Assembly: GCA_903825285.1 (NCBI GenBank)
Contig: CAIJZY010000007.1
Coordinates: 147,898 to 211,897, forward strand
Source of the DNA: an uncultured Opitutia bacterium
Lineage (GTDB): Bacteria; Verrucomicrobiota; Verrucomicrobiia; Opitutales; Opitutaceae
Reading direction: 5' to 3'
DNA: 64,000 bases
Position 1 is the first letter of the stretch, and each line of letters begins with the position of its first letter. The notes under the pieces were generated by a model. That model saw nothing but the letters and a program-made list of their open reading frames with translations. It was not told the DNA's origin and searched no databases. Positions 17,763 to 25,169 of this stretch are shown in pieces. A program made the translations under genes and the position numbers.

Positions 17763-18323
17763 TCAGCGGGTGCCCGCCGCAATGGCGGGGTACAGCTCGG
17801 CAAACCGAAGCCAGGTGTCGTCCACGGCCTCCGGCGCGTTCGAGCGCACGATGTTCAGCGTGACCTGCAGCTCGGCCAGGGCTTTCGCGAAGGCCGTGCG
17901 GCGGGTTCGGTCACCCTGCAGCACCGCCTTGCGCAGCGCGGGGGTCGTCATCGGCTCCACCTTCACCAGCGCATGGATCTTCCGCGCGAGTGGCGAGCAC
18001 TGCTCGATCGGCCGGTGGTATTTGGGGTAATGCTCGCCGGCCAGGTGGTCCAGGGTCATGAGCACGGCCCGGCCGGACTCGTCCTTGCCGTAGAAGATTT
18101 CGTCCGGGTAGTCCGCCGGCAGCTGGTTCTTCCAGCTCCAGACGGCCCCGATCTTGCGCCCCCACCCGCGCTCACCGGGCTTCCGGTCCGGCAGGTCCAC
18201 GGCATCCCACAGCGACGGCCCGCCGCGCTTCTGGTCCGCGAAGATGGCGCACCGGCGCACTGCGAGGACGAACGCGCGGGCCTGCTCGAGCGTGCGGACG
18301 CGGACGGGACGGCGTGGTTTCAT
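17763..18323 (-). CDS. AlkZ-related protein (tentative)
   Basis: A 186-residue soluble basic protein. The segment SLWDAVDLPDRKPGERGWGR, followed by KIGAVWSWKNQLPADYPDE, recalls the proteins annotated as AlkZ-related, short relatives of the HTH_42 DNA glycosylases that unhook crosslinks. It is under half the length of true AlkZ (about 400 residues) and I do not see the QxQ catalytic motif, so glycosylase activity is doubtful. It lies 13 bases downstream of the methyltransferase gene on the same strand? The order on the minus strand is the methyltransferase after it: this gene's start (18323) is just upstream of the end of the RlmI-like gene at 18337, so the RlmI-like gene is transcribed first and this gene second. 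Confidence 0.6.
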   Translation of the reverse strand: MKPRRPVRVRTLEQARAFVLAVRRCAIFADQKRGGPSLWDAVDLPDRKPGERGWGRKIGAVWSWKNQLPADYPDEIFYGKDESGRAVLMTLDHLAGEHYPKYHRPIEQCSPLARKIHALVKVEPMTTPALRKAVLQGDRTRRTAFAKALAELQVTLNIVRSNAPEAVDDTWLRFAELYPAIAAGTR

Positions 18324-18336
18324 GGTGTTGATCGCC

Positions 18337-19599
18337 TTATGCGACCCGCGCCCACAGGACCTTGAGGTAGCGGCTCTCGAGGCAATTGGAGTAGACCGGG
18401 TGGTCCGGACCCGGGCCGGTGCGGTCGAAGAACTGCAGCCGGCGGTTCTGGCGGTGCGCGGCCTTGATCACGTGCGCCTCGAAATCCTCGAGGCTCAGGA
18501 GACCCGAGCAGGAGCAGGTCACGAAGATCCCGCCCGGCTTCACGAGCGAGATCGCGAGCAGGTTGAGGTCCTCGTACTTCTGGCGCCCCTCCCAGTTGCC
18601 ATGGTCGTCGCGCGTGAAGATGAACTTCGGCGGGTCGAGCATCACCACGTCCCATTTCTCCCCGTTCTGCTGCATCTGCCGCGCGTAGGCGAAGGCGTCG
18701 GCGTGGACGAACTTCAGCCGCGCCTGGTTCAGGTTGGCGTTGCGCTTCGCCTGGGCGATCGCGGCCTCGTCGAGGTCCACGCTCGTGACGTCCTCCGCCC
18801 CGCCGAGCACCTTGGCGTTGAGCGAGAACCCGCCGGTGTAGCAGCAGAGGTCGAGCACGCGCGCGCCGCGCGTGAAGCGGGCGAACTCGCGGCGGTTGTC
18901 GCGCTGGTCGCAGAAGAACCCGGTCTTGTGGCCCTCGGCGAAGTCCACCTCGTAGCGCACGCCGTGCTCGCGGATCTTCACCTTCGTCGGGGCGGCGGCG
19001 TTGGTCTCCTTGAAGGTCGAGGGCTTGATGCCCTCGAGGCTGCCGAGGTCGTGGTCGACATGGACCCGCGCGAACTTGGTGCCGGCCAGCTCGTGGAGCA
19101 GCGGCAGCCACGCGGGCAGGCGCTGCGCGATGCCGAGGCTGTAGACCTCGCAGAGCAGCGTGTCGCCGTAGCGGTCGATCGTCAGGCCGCTGAGGCCGTC
19201 GCCGTCGGAGTTGATCAGCCGGTAGGCGTCGGTCGTCTCGTCGAGCTTGAACAGGTCCCGGCGCAGCGCGACCGCGCGGCGGAGGGCTGTCTCGAAGTAG
19301 GCCTCGGTGACCGGCTCGGTCGAGTGGCAGACGACGCGGAGCGGGATCTTGGCGCGGGGGTTGAACAGCCCGCCGCCGGTGAGGTTGCCGTTCTTGTCGT
19401 AGACGTTGACGAAGTCGCCGGGCCGGGCGTCGGACGAGACCTGGCCGAGCAGCCGGGGAAAGATTGCGGGCGCGAAGGTGAAGTACTTGAGTTGGGCCCA
19501 CGGCTTGGGCCAGGCCGACCGGTCGATGGCGGCGCGTTCGGCGGGCTCGGGACGAACCGCGGTTCTCGCAGGATATTCCGTGGGCAGCGGGTCAGGCAT
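18337..19599 (-). CDS. Class I rRNA large-subunit methyltransferase (RlmI-like)
   Basis: A 420-residue SAM-dependent methyltransferase of the RlmI (YccW) group, which makes 5-methylcytosine in 23S rRNA. An N-terminal PUA-like region (about 40-110, with GLFNP) precedes an EEHUD-type middle and the Rossmann core: VLDLCCYTGGFSLNA (SAM site), the aspartate of SVDLDEAA, LDPPKF and VTCSCSG. The two Cys-bearing motifs fit m5C chemistry. It is followed 13 bases later by the AlkZ-like gene and is divergent from the sigma factor cluster. The exact target base is inferred from the family. Confidence 0.85.
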   Translation of the reverse strand: MPDPLPTEYPARTAVRPEPAERAAIDRSAWPKPWAQLKYFTFAPAIFPRLLGQVSSDARPGDFVNVYDKNGNLTGGGLFNPRAKIPLRVVCHSTEPVTEAYFETALRRAVALRRDLFKLDETTDAYRLINSDGDGLSGLTIDRYGDTLLCEVYSLGIAQRLPAWLPLLHELAGTKFARVHVDHDLGSLEGIKPSTFKETNAAAPTKVKIREHGVRYEVDFAEGHKTGFFCDQRDNRREFARFTRGARVLDLCCYTGGFSLNAKVLGGAEDVTSVDLDEAAIAQAKRNANLNQARLKFVHADAFAYARQMQQNGEKWDVVMLDPPKFIFTRDDHGNWEGRQKYEDLNLLAISLVKPGGIFVTCSCSGLLSLEDFEAHVIKAAHRQNRRLQFFDRTGPGPDHPVYSNCLESRYLKVLWARVA

Positions 19600-19702
19600 C
19601 CGGGCTAGATGGCACCTTCTTCACCTCGTCGGCAATTTTTTTGCGCACGGCTGAATCCAAACGGCCGGCGCGGGACACTCATCTCCAGAACCCCTCCTCA
19701 TC

Positions 19703-20152
19703 ATGATCCACTCCCTCAGTTCCCAACCGCTCCTGCCCCTGCTCGAAATTGATCCCGGCATCCTGCTGGGCCTGATCCTGCCCCTGGCCGGCATCGCCCT
19801 GGCCGGCGTTGTCGTGGTCTGCTCGCTTTATTTTCAGCACCGCCGGCGCGAGATGTGGCACGAGACCGCCCGGGTCGCCCTGGAAAAGGGCCAGCCGCTG
19901 CCCCCGTGGTCGGCCAACTCCTCCGACGCGGCGACCGGGAACCAGGAGGTGCGCAACGACCTGCGCGCTGGCTTCGTGCTGCTGGGCGTGGGCGTCGGGC
20001 TGTTCTTCTTCTTCCACCTCATGAACCTCCGTCCCCTGGCCGGCATCGGCGCGATCCCCGCCTTCATCGGGGTGGCCTTGCTGCTCTACTCGCTGCTCGC
20101 CGCGATCTTTGGCTGGAAGCACCGGGCCGAGTCCATTCCGCCGAAGTCGTGA
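19703..20152 (+). CDS. Small membrane protein (DUF6249-like)
   Basis: A 149-residue inner-membrane protein with a first hydrophobic helix (about 18-42, ILLGLILPLAGIALAGVVVV), a short charged region HRRREMWHETARVALEKGQP, and two more helices (about 88-135). This layout resembles the DUF6249 proteins often found beside ECF sigma genes. The sigma gene start overlaps this stop (GTGA at 20149-20152), so the two are translationally coupled. It may sense an envelope signal, but this is inferred from position. Confidence 0.65.
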   Translation: MIHSLSSQPLLPLLEIDPGILLGLILPLAGIALAGVVVVCSLYFQHRRREMWHETARVALEKGQPLPPWSANSSDAATGNQEVRNDLRAGFVLLGVGVGLFFFFHLMNLRPLAGIGAIPAFIGVALLLYSLLAAIFGWKHRAESIPPKS

Positions 20153-20691
20153 ACCCGTCCGACGCCGCGCTGATCTCCCAGGCGGTCGCAGCCGGTGATC
20201 CCGCCGCGTACGGCGAACTGGTGCTCCGTCACCAGTCCGCCGTGCGCCAGTTCCTGCGGCACCTGGCCCGCGGCGACGCCGCGCTCGCGGACGACCTGGC
20301 CCAGGACACGTTCGTGCAGGCCTACCGGAGCCTGGCCGGGTTTCGCGGCGACTCCGGCTTCCGCACCTGGCTGCTCGGCATCGCCCACAACCGCTGGCGC
20401 AACGCCCGCCGCCAGCAGCGGCCCCAGCTGCCGCTGGATGACCCGCGCGTGCCGGAAGGCTCCGTGCCCGCCGCCGCCGCCAATTCGGACCTCCGCCACG
20501 ACCTGACCGCGGCGCTGCGTCAGCTCTCCCCCGACGAACAGACGGTCCTGCACCTCGGCTACCAGCAGGGCCTCACCCACCCGGAAATCGCCACGCTGCT
20601 GGATCTCCCGCTCGGCACCGTGAAAACCCACCTCACGCGGGGCAAAGCCAAGCTCCGCGAACTCCTCGCCCCATGGAACCCGAACACCTGA
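20149..20691 (+). CDS. ECF RNA polymerase sigma factor
   Basis: A 180-residue sigma-70 family ECF factor with only regions 2 and 4. Region 2 (about 20-85) has the usual DLAQDTFVQAYRSL and FRTWLLGIAHNRWRNARR; region 4 (about 118-172) has LRQLSPDEQTVLHLGYQQGL and IATLLDLPLGTVKTHLTRGK. The start is GTG at 20149, overlapping the upstream stop; no ATG fits. The stop lies 19 bases inside the next gene. The three genes form a tight unit of membrane protein, sigma factor and presumed anti-sigma factor. Confidence 0.92.
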   Translation: MNPSDAALISQAVAAGDPAAYGELVLRHQSAVRQFLRHLARGDAALADDLAQDTFVQAYRSLAGFRGDSGFRTWLLGIAHNRWRNARRQQRPQLPLDDPRVPEGSVPAAAANSDLRHDLTAALRQLSPDEQTVLHLGYQQGLTHPEIATLLDLPLGTVKTHLTRGKAKLRELLAPWNPNT

Positions 20692-21065
20692 TTCCTCCGT
20701 CTGAAGACGACTCCCGCCTGGAAGCCCTGCTGCGCCAGCCGGCCTCACCCCTGCCCGACCATGGGTTCACCGCACGAGTGCTCGCCGCCCTGCCGCCGCC
20801 GCGGGCGCCCCGCTCCCAGGCCCGCATGCTGGCCGCCGTCGCAGGCGGGCTGGCCGGACTGCTGGTCGCGCTGCTTTCGCTCGGCCCGACGCCCGATCTC
20901 ACCCCGGACGTTGCCATGCTGGGTCAAGCGCTGCTGGCCCTCGGCACCCTTTGCTTCGACCCGACGGTCATGCTGGCCGTGGGTGTTGCGGCCGGCTCCA
21001 TGGTCCTGGTCCTCTGGCGCAACTCCCCGTTGAACACCCCGGCATCAGTCCGGAATTGGTTCTGA
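20673..21065 (+). CDS. Putative anti-sigma factor, membrane-bound
   Basis: A 130-residue protein with an acidic N-terminal segment (about 1-45), then two hydrophobic helices (about 51-70 and 83-112). It overlaps the ECF sigma gene by 19 bases. Small proteins in this position usually hold the sigma factor inactive at the membrane. The HxxxCxxC zinc motif of the commonest anti-sigma class is absent, so it is either a different class or a sequence-divergent one. The role is inferred from gene order. Confidence 0.6.
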   Translation: MEPEHLIPPSEDDSRLEALLRQPASPLPDHGFTARVLAALPPPRAPRSQARMLAAVAGGLAGLLVALLSLGPTPDLTPDVAMLGQALLALGTLCFDPTVMLAVGVAAGSMVLVLWRNSPLNTPASVRNWF

Positions 21066-21083
21066 CGCGCGCAGGGCGTGGCG

Positions 21084-22613
21084 TCAGGATTTCGCGGGCT
21101 CGGTTACACGGACCTCGCGCCGCGCCGTGTAGACTTGGCCAGCAGGATCCGACGCCCTCACCTCGACGACATGCACGCCGAGGCCGAGGTCGGCCGGCAC
21201 ATAGCTTCGCCAGAGATGGTAGCAGACCACCGGATCCGGCAGGCGCGGCGTGGCCAGCGGGGTCGGCAGCGTGTCCTGCGCGAGGTAGAGCTGCGCATAC
21301 TCGGGGTCCCAGTCGAGCACCCGGCGCATGTCGTTCCATTCGCGGCTGTCCACGCGGGTCTCAACCTTCCAGCCGTCGTGGCCGTTGAAGACATTGGCGT
21401 AATAGGAAATGTAGCCGGTCCGCGGCTTGACCGCCGCCGGGACGTGCAGGCCGATCTGGAAGTCGGACGGGTGCCGCGCGGCGCGGTAGTCCATCCGGAC
21501 CTCCGTGCCGCCCACCGTGAGGAAGGCGTAGCCGTGCGGCGTGCCGTCCGCCATGGTCGCGATCGGGATGCCGTTCGCATCCGCCGGCCCGCCCCAGAAG
21601 CTGCCGCTGGCCGCCGCGACGTTGTACTCGTGCAGCGGCTGCGCGCCGCGCCAGCCCTCGGCCGCGCCGTGGAACACATGGCGCTGGTAGTGCGTGTGGC
21701 CCGAGAGCCAGAGGTTGTGCGGCCGGTCCTGCAGCAGGGCAAAGAGCCGGGCGCGGTCCGCCGCGCGGAAGGTCTCGGCGTTCATCGGATTCGGCGAGAA
21801 CCAGGGGATGTGCACCAGCAGCACCACCAGCTCGTCGCGCGGCGTCAGGCGGAGCAGGTTCTCGAGGAACGTGAACTGGTCCGGCCGCACGCCGCCGATG
21901 TAGCGCGGGCCGCCGAGGAAGCGGACATCGTTCAGCGCCACGAACAGCACGCCGCCATAATGGAACGCGTAGGTCGAGGGGCCGAACGCCGCCTCGAAGC
22001 TGGCCGTCGCGTGGCGGTCATCCTTCGCCCCGAGGTCGAGGTCGTGGTTGCCGTTCACGCGGTACGCCGGCGCGCCGATGCGCGCCATTGCCGCCGCGAG
22101 CGGCGCGTACAGCTCGTGCCGGTCGAAGGTGATGTCGCCGAGCGAGACGCTGAACGCCAGGTCGCGCGCCCCGGCCAGGCCGTCCACGATCGTGCGGTCG
22201 AAGTAGCCGACCTCCTTCGCTGACGCGGGCTGCGGGTCGGCGAAGAGCAGCACCCGGAAATGGTCGGGCTCCGCCTGCGCCTGCAGCGGGAAGTCCGCGG
22301 ACCCGTCCGGGCCCGGCGCGCGGTAGAAGCCGGGCCGCTGCTGCGCGTCCACGGGCGGATGCCAGCCGCGGGGCTTGATCACGAAGAGTGTGGCGCCGTC
22401 GACGGCGGAAAATTCATAATGTCCCGCCGCGTCCGTGCGGACGACCGCGACGCCGTCGGACACGGCGACCTCCGGCAGGCCCGGCTCGCCGGGCTGGCGC
22501 ACGCCGTCGCCGTTGCGGTCGTCAAAGACCACGCCGTGCACCGGCGCGGCCGCCGCCGCTGTGCCCAGGGCCAGGACCAGACCGGCCGCCATCCACCGCC
22601 GAAGCATGCTCAT
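21084..22613 (-). CDS. Exported calcineurin-like metallophosphatase with N- and C-terminal modules
   Basis: A 509-residue secreted phosphoesterase. A signal peptide (about 1-22, ending AAAAAP) is followed by a SdrD-like beta-sandwich with DRNGDGVRQPGEPGLP (about 30-45), then the metal-binding core: FADPQ, GDITFD, NGNHDLD and LSGHTHYQRH, which hold the two-metal centre. A C-terminal sandwich matches the type seen in the MetallophosC family. It probably removes phosphate in the periplasm or outside the cell, although the substrate is unknown. ATG 22613 is the start nearest the signal peptide; a further upstream frame is not supported. It is divergent from the TPR-like gene. Confidence 0.82.
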   Translation of the reverse strand: MSMLRRWMAAGLVLALGTAAAAAPVHGVVFDDRNGDGVRQPGEPGLPEVAVSDGVAVVRTDAAGHYEFSAVDGATLFVIKPRGWHPPVDAQQRPGFYRAPGPDGSADFPLQAQAEPDHFRVLLFADPQPASAKEVGYFDRTIVDGLAGARDLAFSVSLGDITFDRHELYAPLAAAMARIGAPAYRVNGNHDLDLGAKDDRHATASFEAAFGPSTYAFHYGGVLFVALNDVRFLGGPRYIGGVRPDQFTFLENLLRLTPRDELVVLLVHIPWFSPNPMNAETFRAADRARLFALLQDRPHNLWLSGHTHYQRHVFHGAAEGWRGAQPLHEYNVAAASGSFWGGPADANGIPIATMADGTPHGYAFLTVGGTEVRMDYRAARHPSDFQIGLHVPAAVKPRTGYISYYANVFNGHDGWKVETRVDSREWNDMRRVLDWDPEYAQLYLAQDTLPTPLATPRLPDPVVCYHLWRSYVPADLGLGVHVVEVRASDPAGQVYTARREVRVTEPAKS

Positions 22614-22710
22614 GCCGCGAGCAAAGCGGCCGCGCGCGTCGGGTCGAGTCCGGATGCGGCGCCTGCGGGCTTGTCCTGCCGCCGGTTTTTCGTGTCTGCT
22701 CGTCTCCGGC

Positions 22711-23556
22711 ATGCGCTCCACTCCGCCCCCCCGCGCCGGCCCACGTCCCCCGGGCCCGCCGATCCGCGTCCTGCTGGCGGTCGTGGGGGTCCTGGCCGGC
22801 GCCGCCATCGGACGGGCCGCCGAGCCGGCCCCGGCCTCCGCCGAGGCCTGGCAGACGCTTTCGCTCGGGGATGACACCCAGGCCGCGAGCCAGTTTGCCG
22901 GCATTGGCGCCACCCGGGAGGCGGAGCTCGGCGCCGCGCTCGCGGCGATCAATCGCCCGCCGGTCACGCCGACCTCGTTGCATGACGCCCAGCGGCAGCT
23001 CACCGAGCTCGCGCGCACCGCCGACGACCCCGGCCACGCCGCGCATTATTTCCTCGGCCGGCTGCTGCAGCTGCACCCGTTCGCACCCGATCCCGCGGCC
23101 GCCGTCCGCGAGTACGAGGCCCTGGTGGCCACCGGCGCGGACGACCGCTGGTGCCGCCTCGCGCTCATCAAGCTCGTCATCCTCCGCCTCACCCTCGTGC
23201 CCGGCCCCGGCGACCTCGCCGCGCGGCAGGCGGCGGTCGAGGCCGCGCTCACGCGGACCGCCGATGCCGGCACGCGGCGCGACCTCCACCTCGTGATCGC
23301 GGAGGCGCGGCTGGGCGACGAGCGGTACGACGCCGTCACGCTCGGCCACCTGCGGGCGGCGCTCGCGGCGACGGCGCCGGCGGACATCCTCCGGCCCGAC
23401 CTGCTGATCCAGACCGGCCGGCTCGCGTCGCGCCTCGGCGACCGCCCGGTGGCGCGCGCAAGCTACGCCGCGTTCCTGCGGGATTACCCCAAGGAACGAC
23501 GGACCTTCACCGTGAGCTCCGCGCTGGAGCATCTCGACGGCCCCTTCCCGCCATGA
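22711..23556 (+). CDS. Exported TPR-like protein of unknown function
   Basis: A 281-residue protein with a proline-rich start and one hydrophobic segment (about 18-37, RVLLAVVGVLAGAAIGRAAE) that looks like a signal peptide or anchor. The rest is alpha-helical with repeated Ala-, Leu- and Arg-rich helices (for example YFLGRLLQLHPFAPD), like tetratricopeptide repeats, and ends GPFPP. No catalytic motif is seen. Its stop overlaps the start of the solute-binding protein (ATGA at 23553-23556), so the two are coupled. It may help assemble a transport or sensing complex with that protein; this is inference. Confidence 0.6.
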   Translation: MRSTPPPRAGPRPPGPPIRVLLAVVGVLAGAAIGRAAEPAPASAEAWQTLSLGDDTQAASQFAGIGATREAELGAALAAINRPPVTPTSLHDAQRQLTELARTADDPGHAAHYFLGRLLQLHPFAPDPAAAVREYEALVATGADDRWCRLALIKLVILRLTLVPGPGDLAARQAAVEAALTRTADAGTRRDLHLVIAEARLGDERYDAVTLGHLRAALAATAPADILRPDLLIQTGRLASRLGDRPVARASYAAFLRDYPKERRTFTVSSALEHLDGPFPP

Positions 23557-25151
23557 GCCGCCGTCCCCGTTCCATCCTCGCGGCCCTGGCGCTGCTCGCC
23601 GCAGCCTATGCGGTCTCGGCGCTGTACGTCCTGCATCACGCCCCGGCGAAGGCGACCGGCGGGCATCCGCCGGTCGTGATCCGGTTCGTCCACTGGCAGC
23701 TCGAGTCCGGGATGCGCGAGGCGTTTGACCTCGTCGCCCGCCGCTACATGGCGCTCCACCCCGGGATCCGCGTCGAGCAGTACGCCGTGCCCGGCAACGT
23801 CTACCCGCAATGGCTCAGCACGCAGCTGATCGGCGACGACGTGCCCGACCTGATCTCGTTCAACTCCACGGACCAGTCGCAGATCGCGCTGCTGCCGCGG
23901 CATTTTCAGCCCATCACGCGCTGGCTCGACGAGCCCAACCCCTACAATGCCGGCACGAAGCTCGCGGGCCTGCCCTGGCGGTTGACCTTCATCGACGGGG
24001 GCCGCAACCGCGCCACCTACATCGACCAGTTCCGGAACTACTACGCGGTGGGGCTCAGCGCGCACTCGATGCGGATGTTCTACAACCGCGACCTGCTCGT
24101 GGCGATCACGGGCAAGGACGAGCCGCCGCGCAATTTCCGGGAGTGGCTGGAGCTCGGCCGCAAGGTCCGGGCGCACCGGCCCGGGCTGGTCCATGTCGCC
24201 GGCGCGCATGACAACACCCTCTGGCTGATGCCGACCCTGGTGAACCAGGCGCTCGCGCGCTGGCTGCTGGCGAGCGACCGCGAGCTGCGCTTCTCCACCA
24301 CCTCGTTCGACTTCTACCGCGACCAGCTCGAGGGCCGGTGGAATCTCCGCAGCCCGCCGATGCAGGCCGCACTGCGCATCATGCAGGCCTTCGGCGGCGA
24401 GATGAGCCCGGGCTTCCTCCAGCTGCACCGCGACAGCGCCATGCGGGCGTTCCTGCGGGGCGAGGCGTTTTCCATCCCGAACGGCACCTGGGATTATCCC
24501 ACCATGCGCGCGCTGGCCACCTTCCGCATCGGCGCCTTCAGCCTGCCCCTGCCGGCGGCCGACGACCCCGACTTCGGCGCCTACGCGCTGCAGCCCGCCT
24601 CGGACGGCGGGTTCAACAGCGCGATGCCCTTCTACCTCACGCGGCGGTCGCGCCACCCCGAGGCCGCGATCGATTTCCTGCGGTACGTGACCAGCCTCGA
24701 GGGCAACCGGCTCTTCTCGCTCGCCAGCCATTGGATGCCCTCGGTGGAGGGCGTGGAGATCGAGCCGGAGCTCCGGCCGTTCCGCCAGAACGGGTCCGGG
24801 TACCTGGTGATCGACTTCCAGAACGGCCCGATGCTGCTGAACGGCCCCGGCGAGGAATACACCCACCTGTTCGAGACCAACCTCCACGTGCTCTACGCCC
24901 CCAACGGCGGCGTCGAGGCCTATACCCGCGCGCTGGAGGGCGACTTTCACGAGGCGCTCGTGCACGACCTCCAGAAGCAGGTCCATGTGCAGACCGAGAA
25001 CCTCCGCCGCCGCGATGTCGCCCTGGCCGCCCAGCTGCACCTCGACGCCGAGGAGCAGGCCGAGGGCCGCCGCCAGGAATCCGCCCTGCATCTCCAGGAG
25101 GTGCAGCTCTGCCTGATGACCGCCACGCTCGCGCGGGCGGCGCCGCCCTGA
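23553..25151 (+). CDS. Extracellular sugar-binding protein with helical C-terminal extension
   Basis: A 532-residue ABC-type solute-binding protein of the large oligosaccharide group. A signal anchor (about 7-28) is followed by the usual opening VVIRFVHWQLESGMREAFD and the hinge segments SMRMFYNRDL, SIPNGTWDY and SHPEAAIDFLRYVTSLEG-like sequence. No lipobox cysteine is seen, so it may stay tied by its N-terminal helix. The last 65 or so residues (about 466-532) are a charged helix rich in Gln, Glu and Arg, which is unusual for the family. No permease or ATPase gene is near. It overlaps the TPR-like gene by 4 bases and is followed 18 bases later by a heparinase-like gene. Confidence 0.8.
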   Translation: MSRRPRSILAALALLAAAYAVSALYVLHHAPAKATGGHPPVVIRFVHWQLESGMREAFDLVARRYMALHPGIRVEQYAVPGNVYPQWLSTQLIGDDVPDLISFNSTDQSQIALLPRHFQPITRWLDEPNPYNAGTKLAGLPWRLTFIDGGRNRATYIDQFRNYYAVGLSAHSMRMFYNRDLLVAITGKDEPPRNFREWLELGRKVRAHRPGLVHVAGAHDNTLWLMPTLVNQALARWLLASDRELRFSTTSFDFYRDQLEGRWNLRSPPMQAALRIMQAFGGEMSPGFLQLHRDSAMRAFLRGEAFSIPNGTWDYPTMRALATFRIGAFSLPLPAADDPDFGAYALQPASDGGFNSAMPFYLTRRSRHPEAAIDFLRYVTSLEGNRLFSLASHWMPSVEGVEIEPELRPFRQNGSGYLVIDFQNGPMLLNGPGEEYTHLFETNLHVLYAPNGGVEAYTRALEGDFHEALVHDLQKQVHVQTENLRRRDVALAAQLHLDAEEQAEGRRQESALHLQEVQLCLMTATLARAAPP

Positions 25152-25169
25152 GGCTTCCACCCATCCTTC

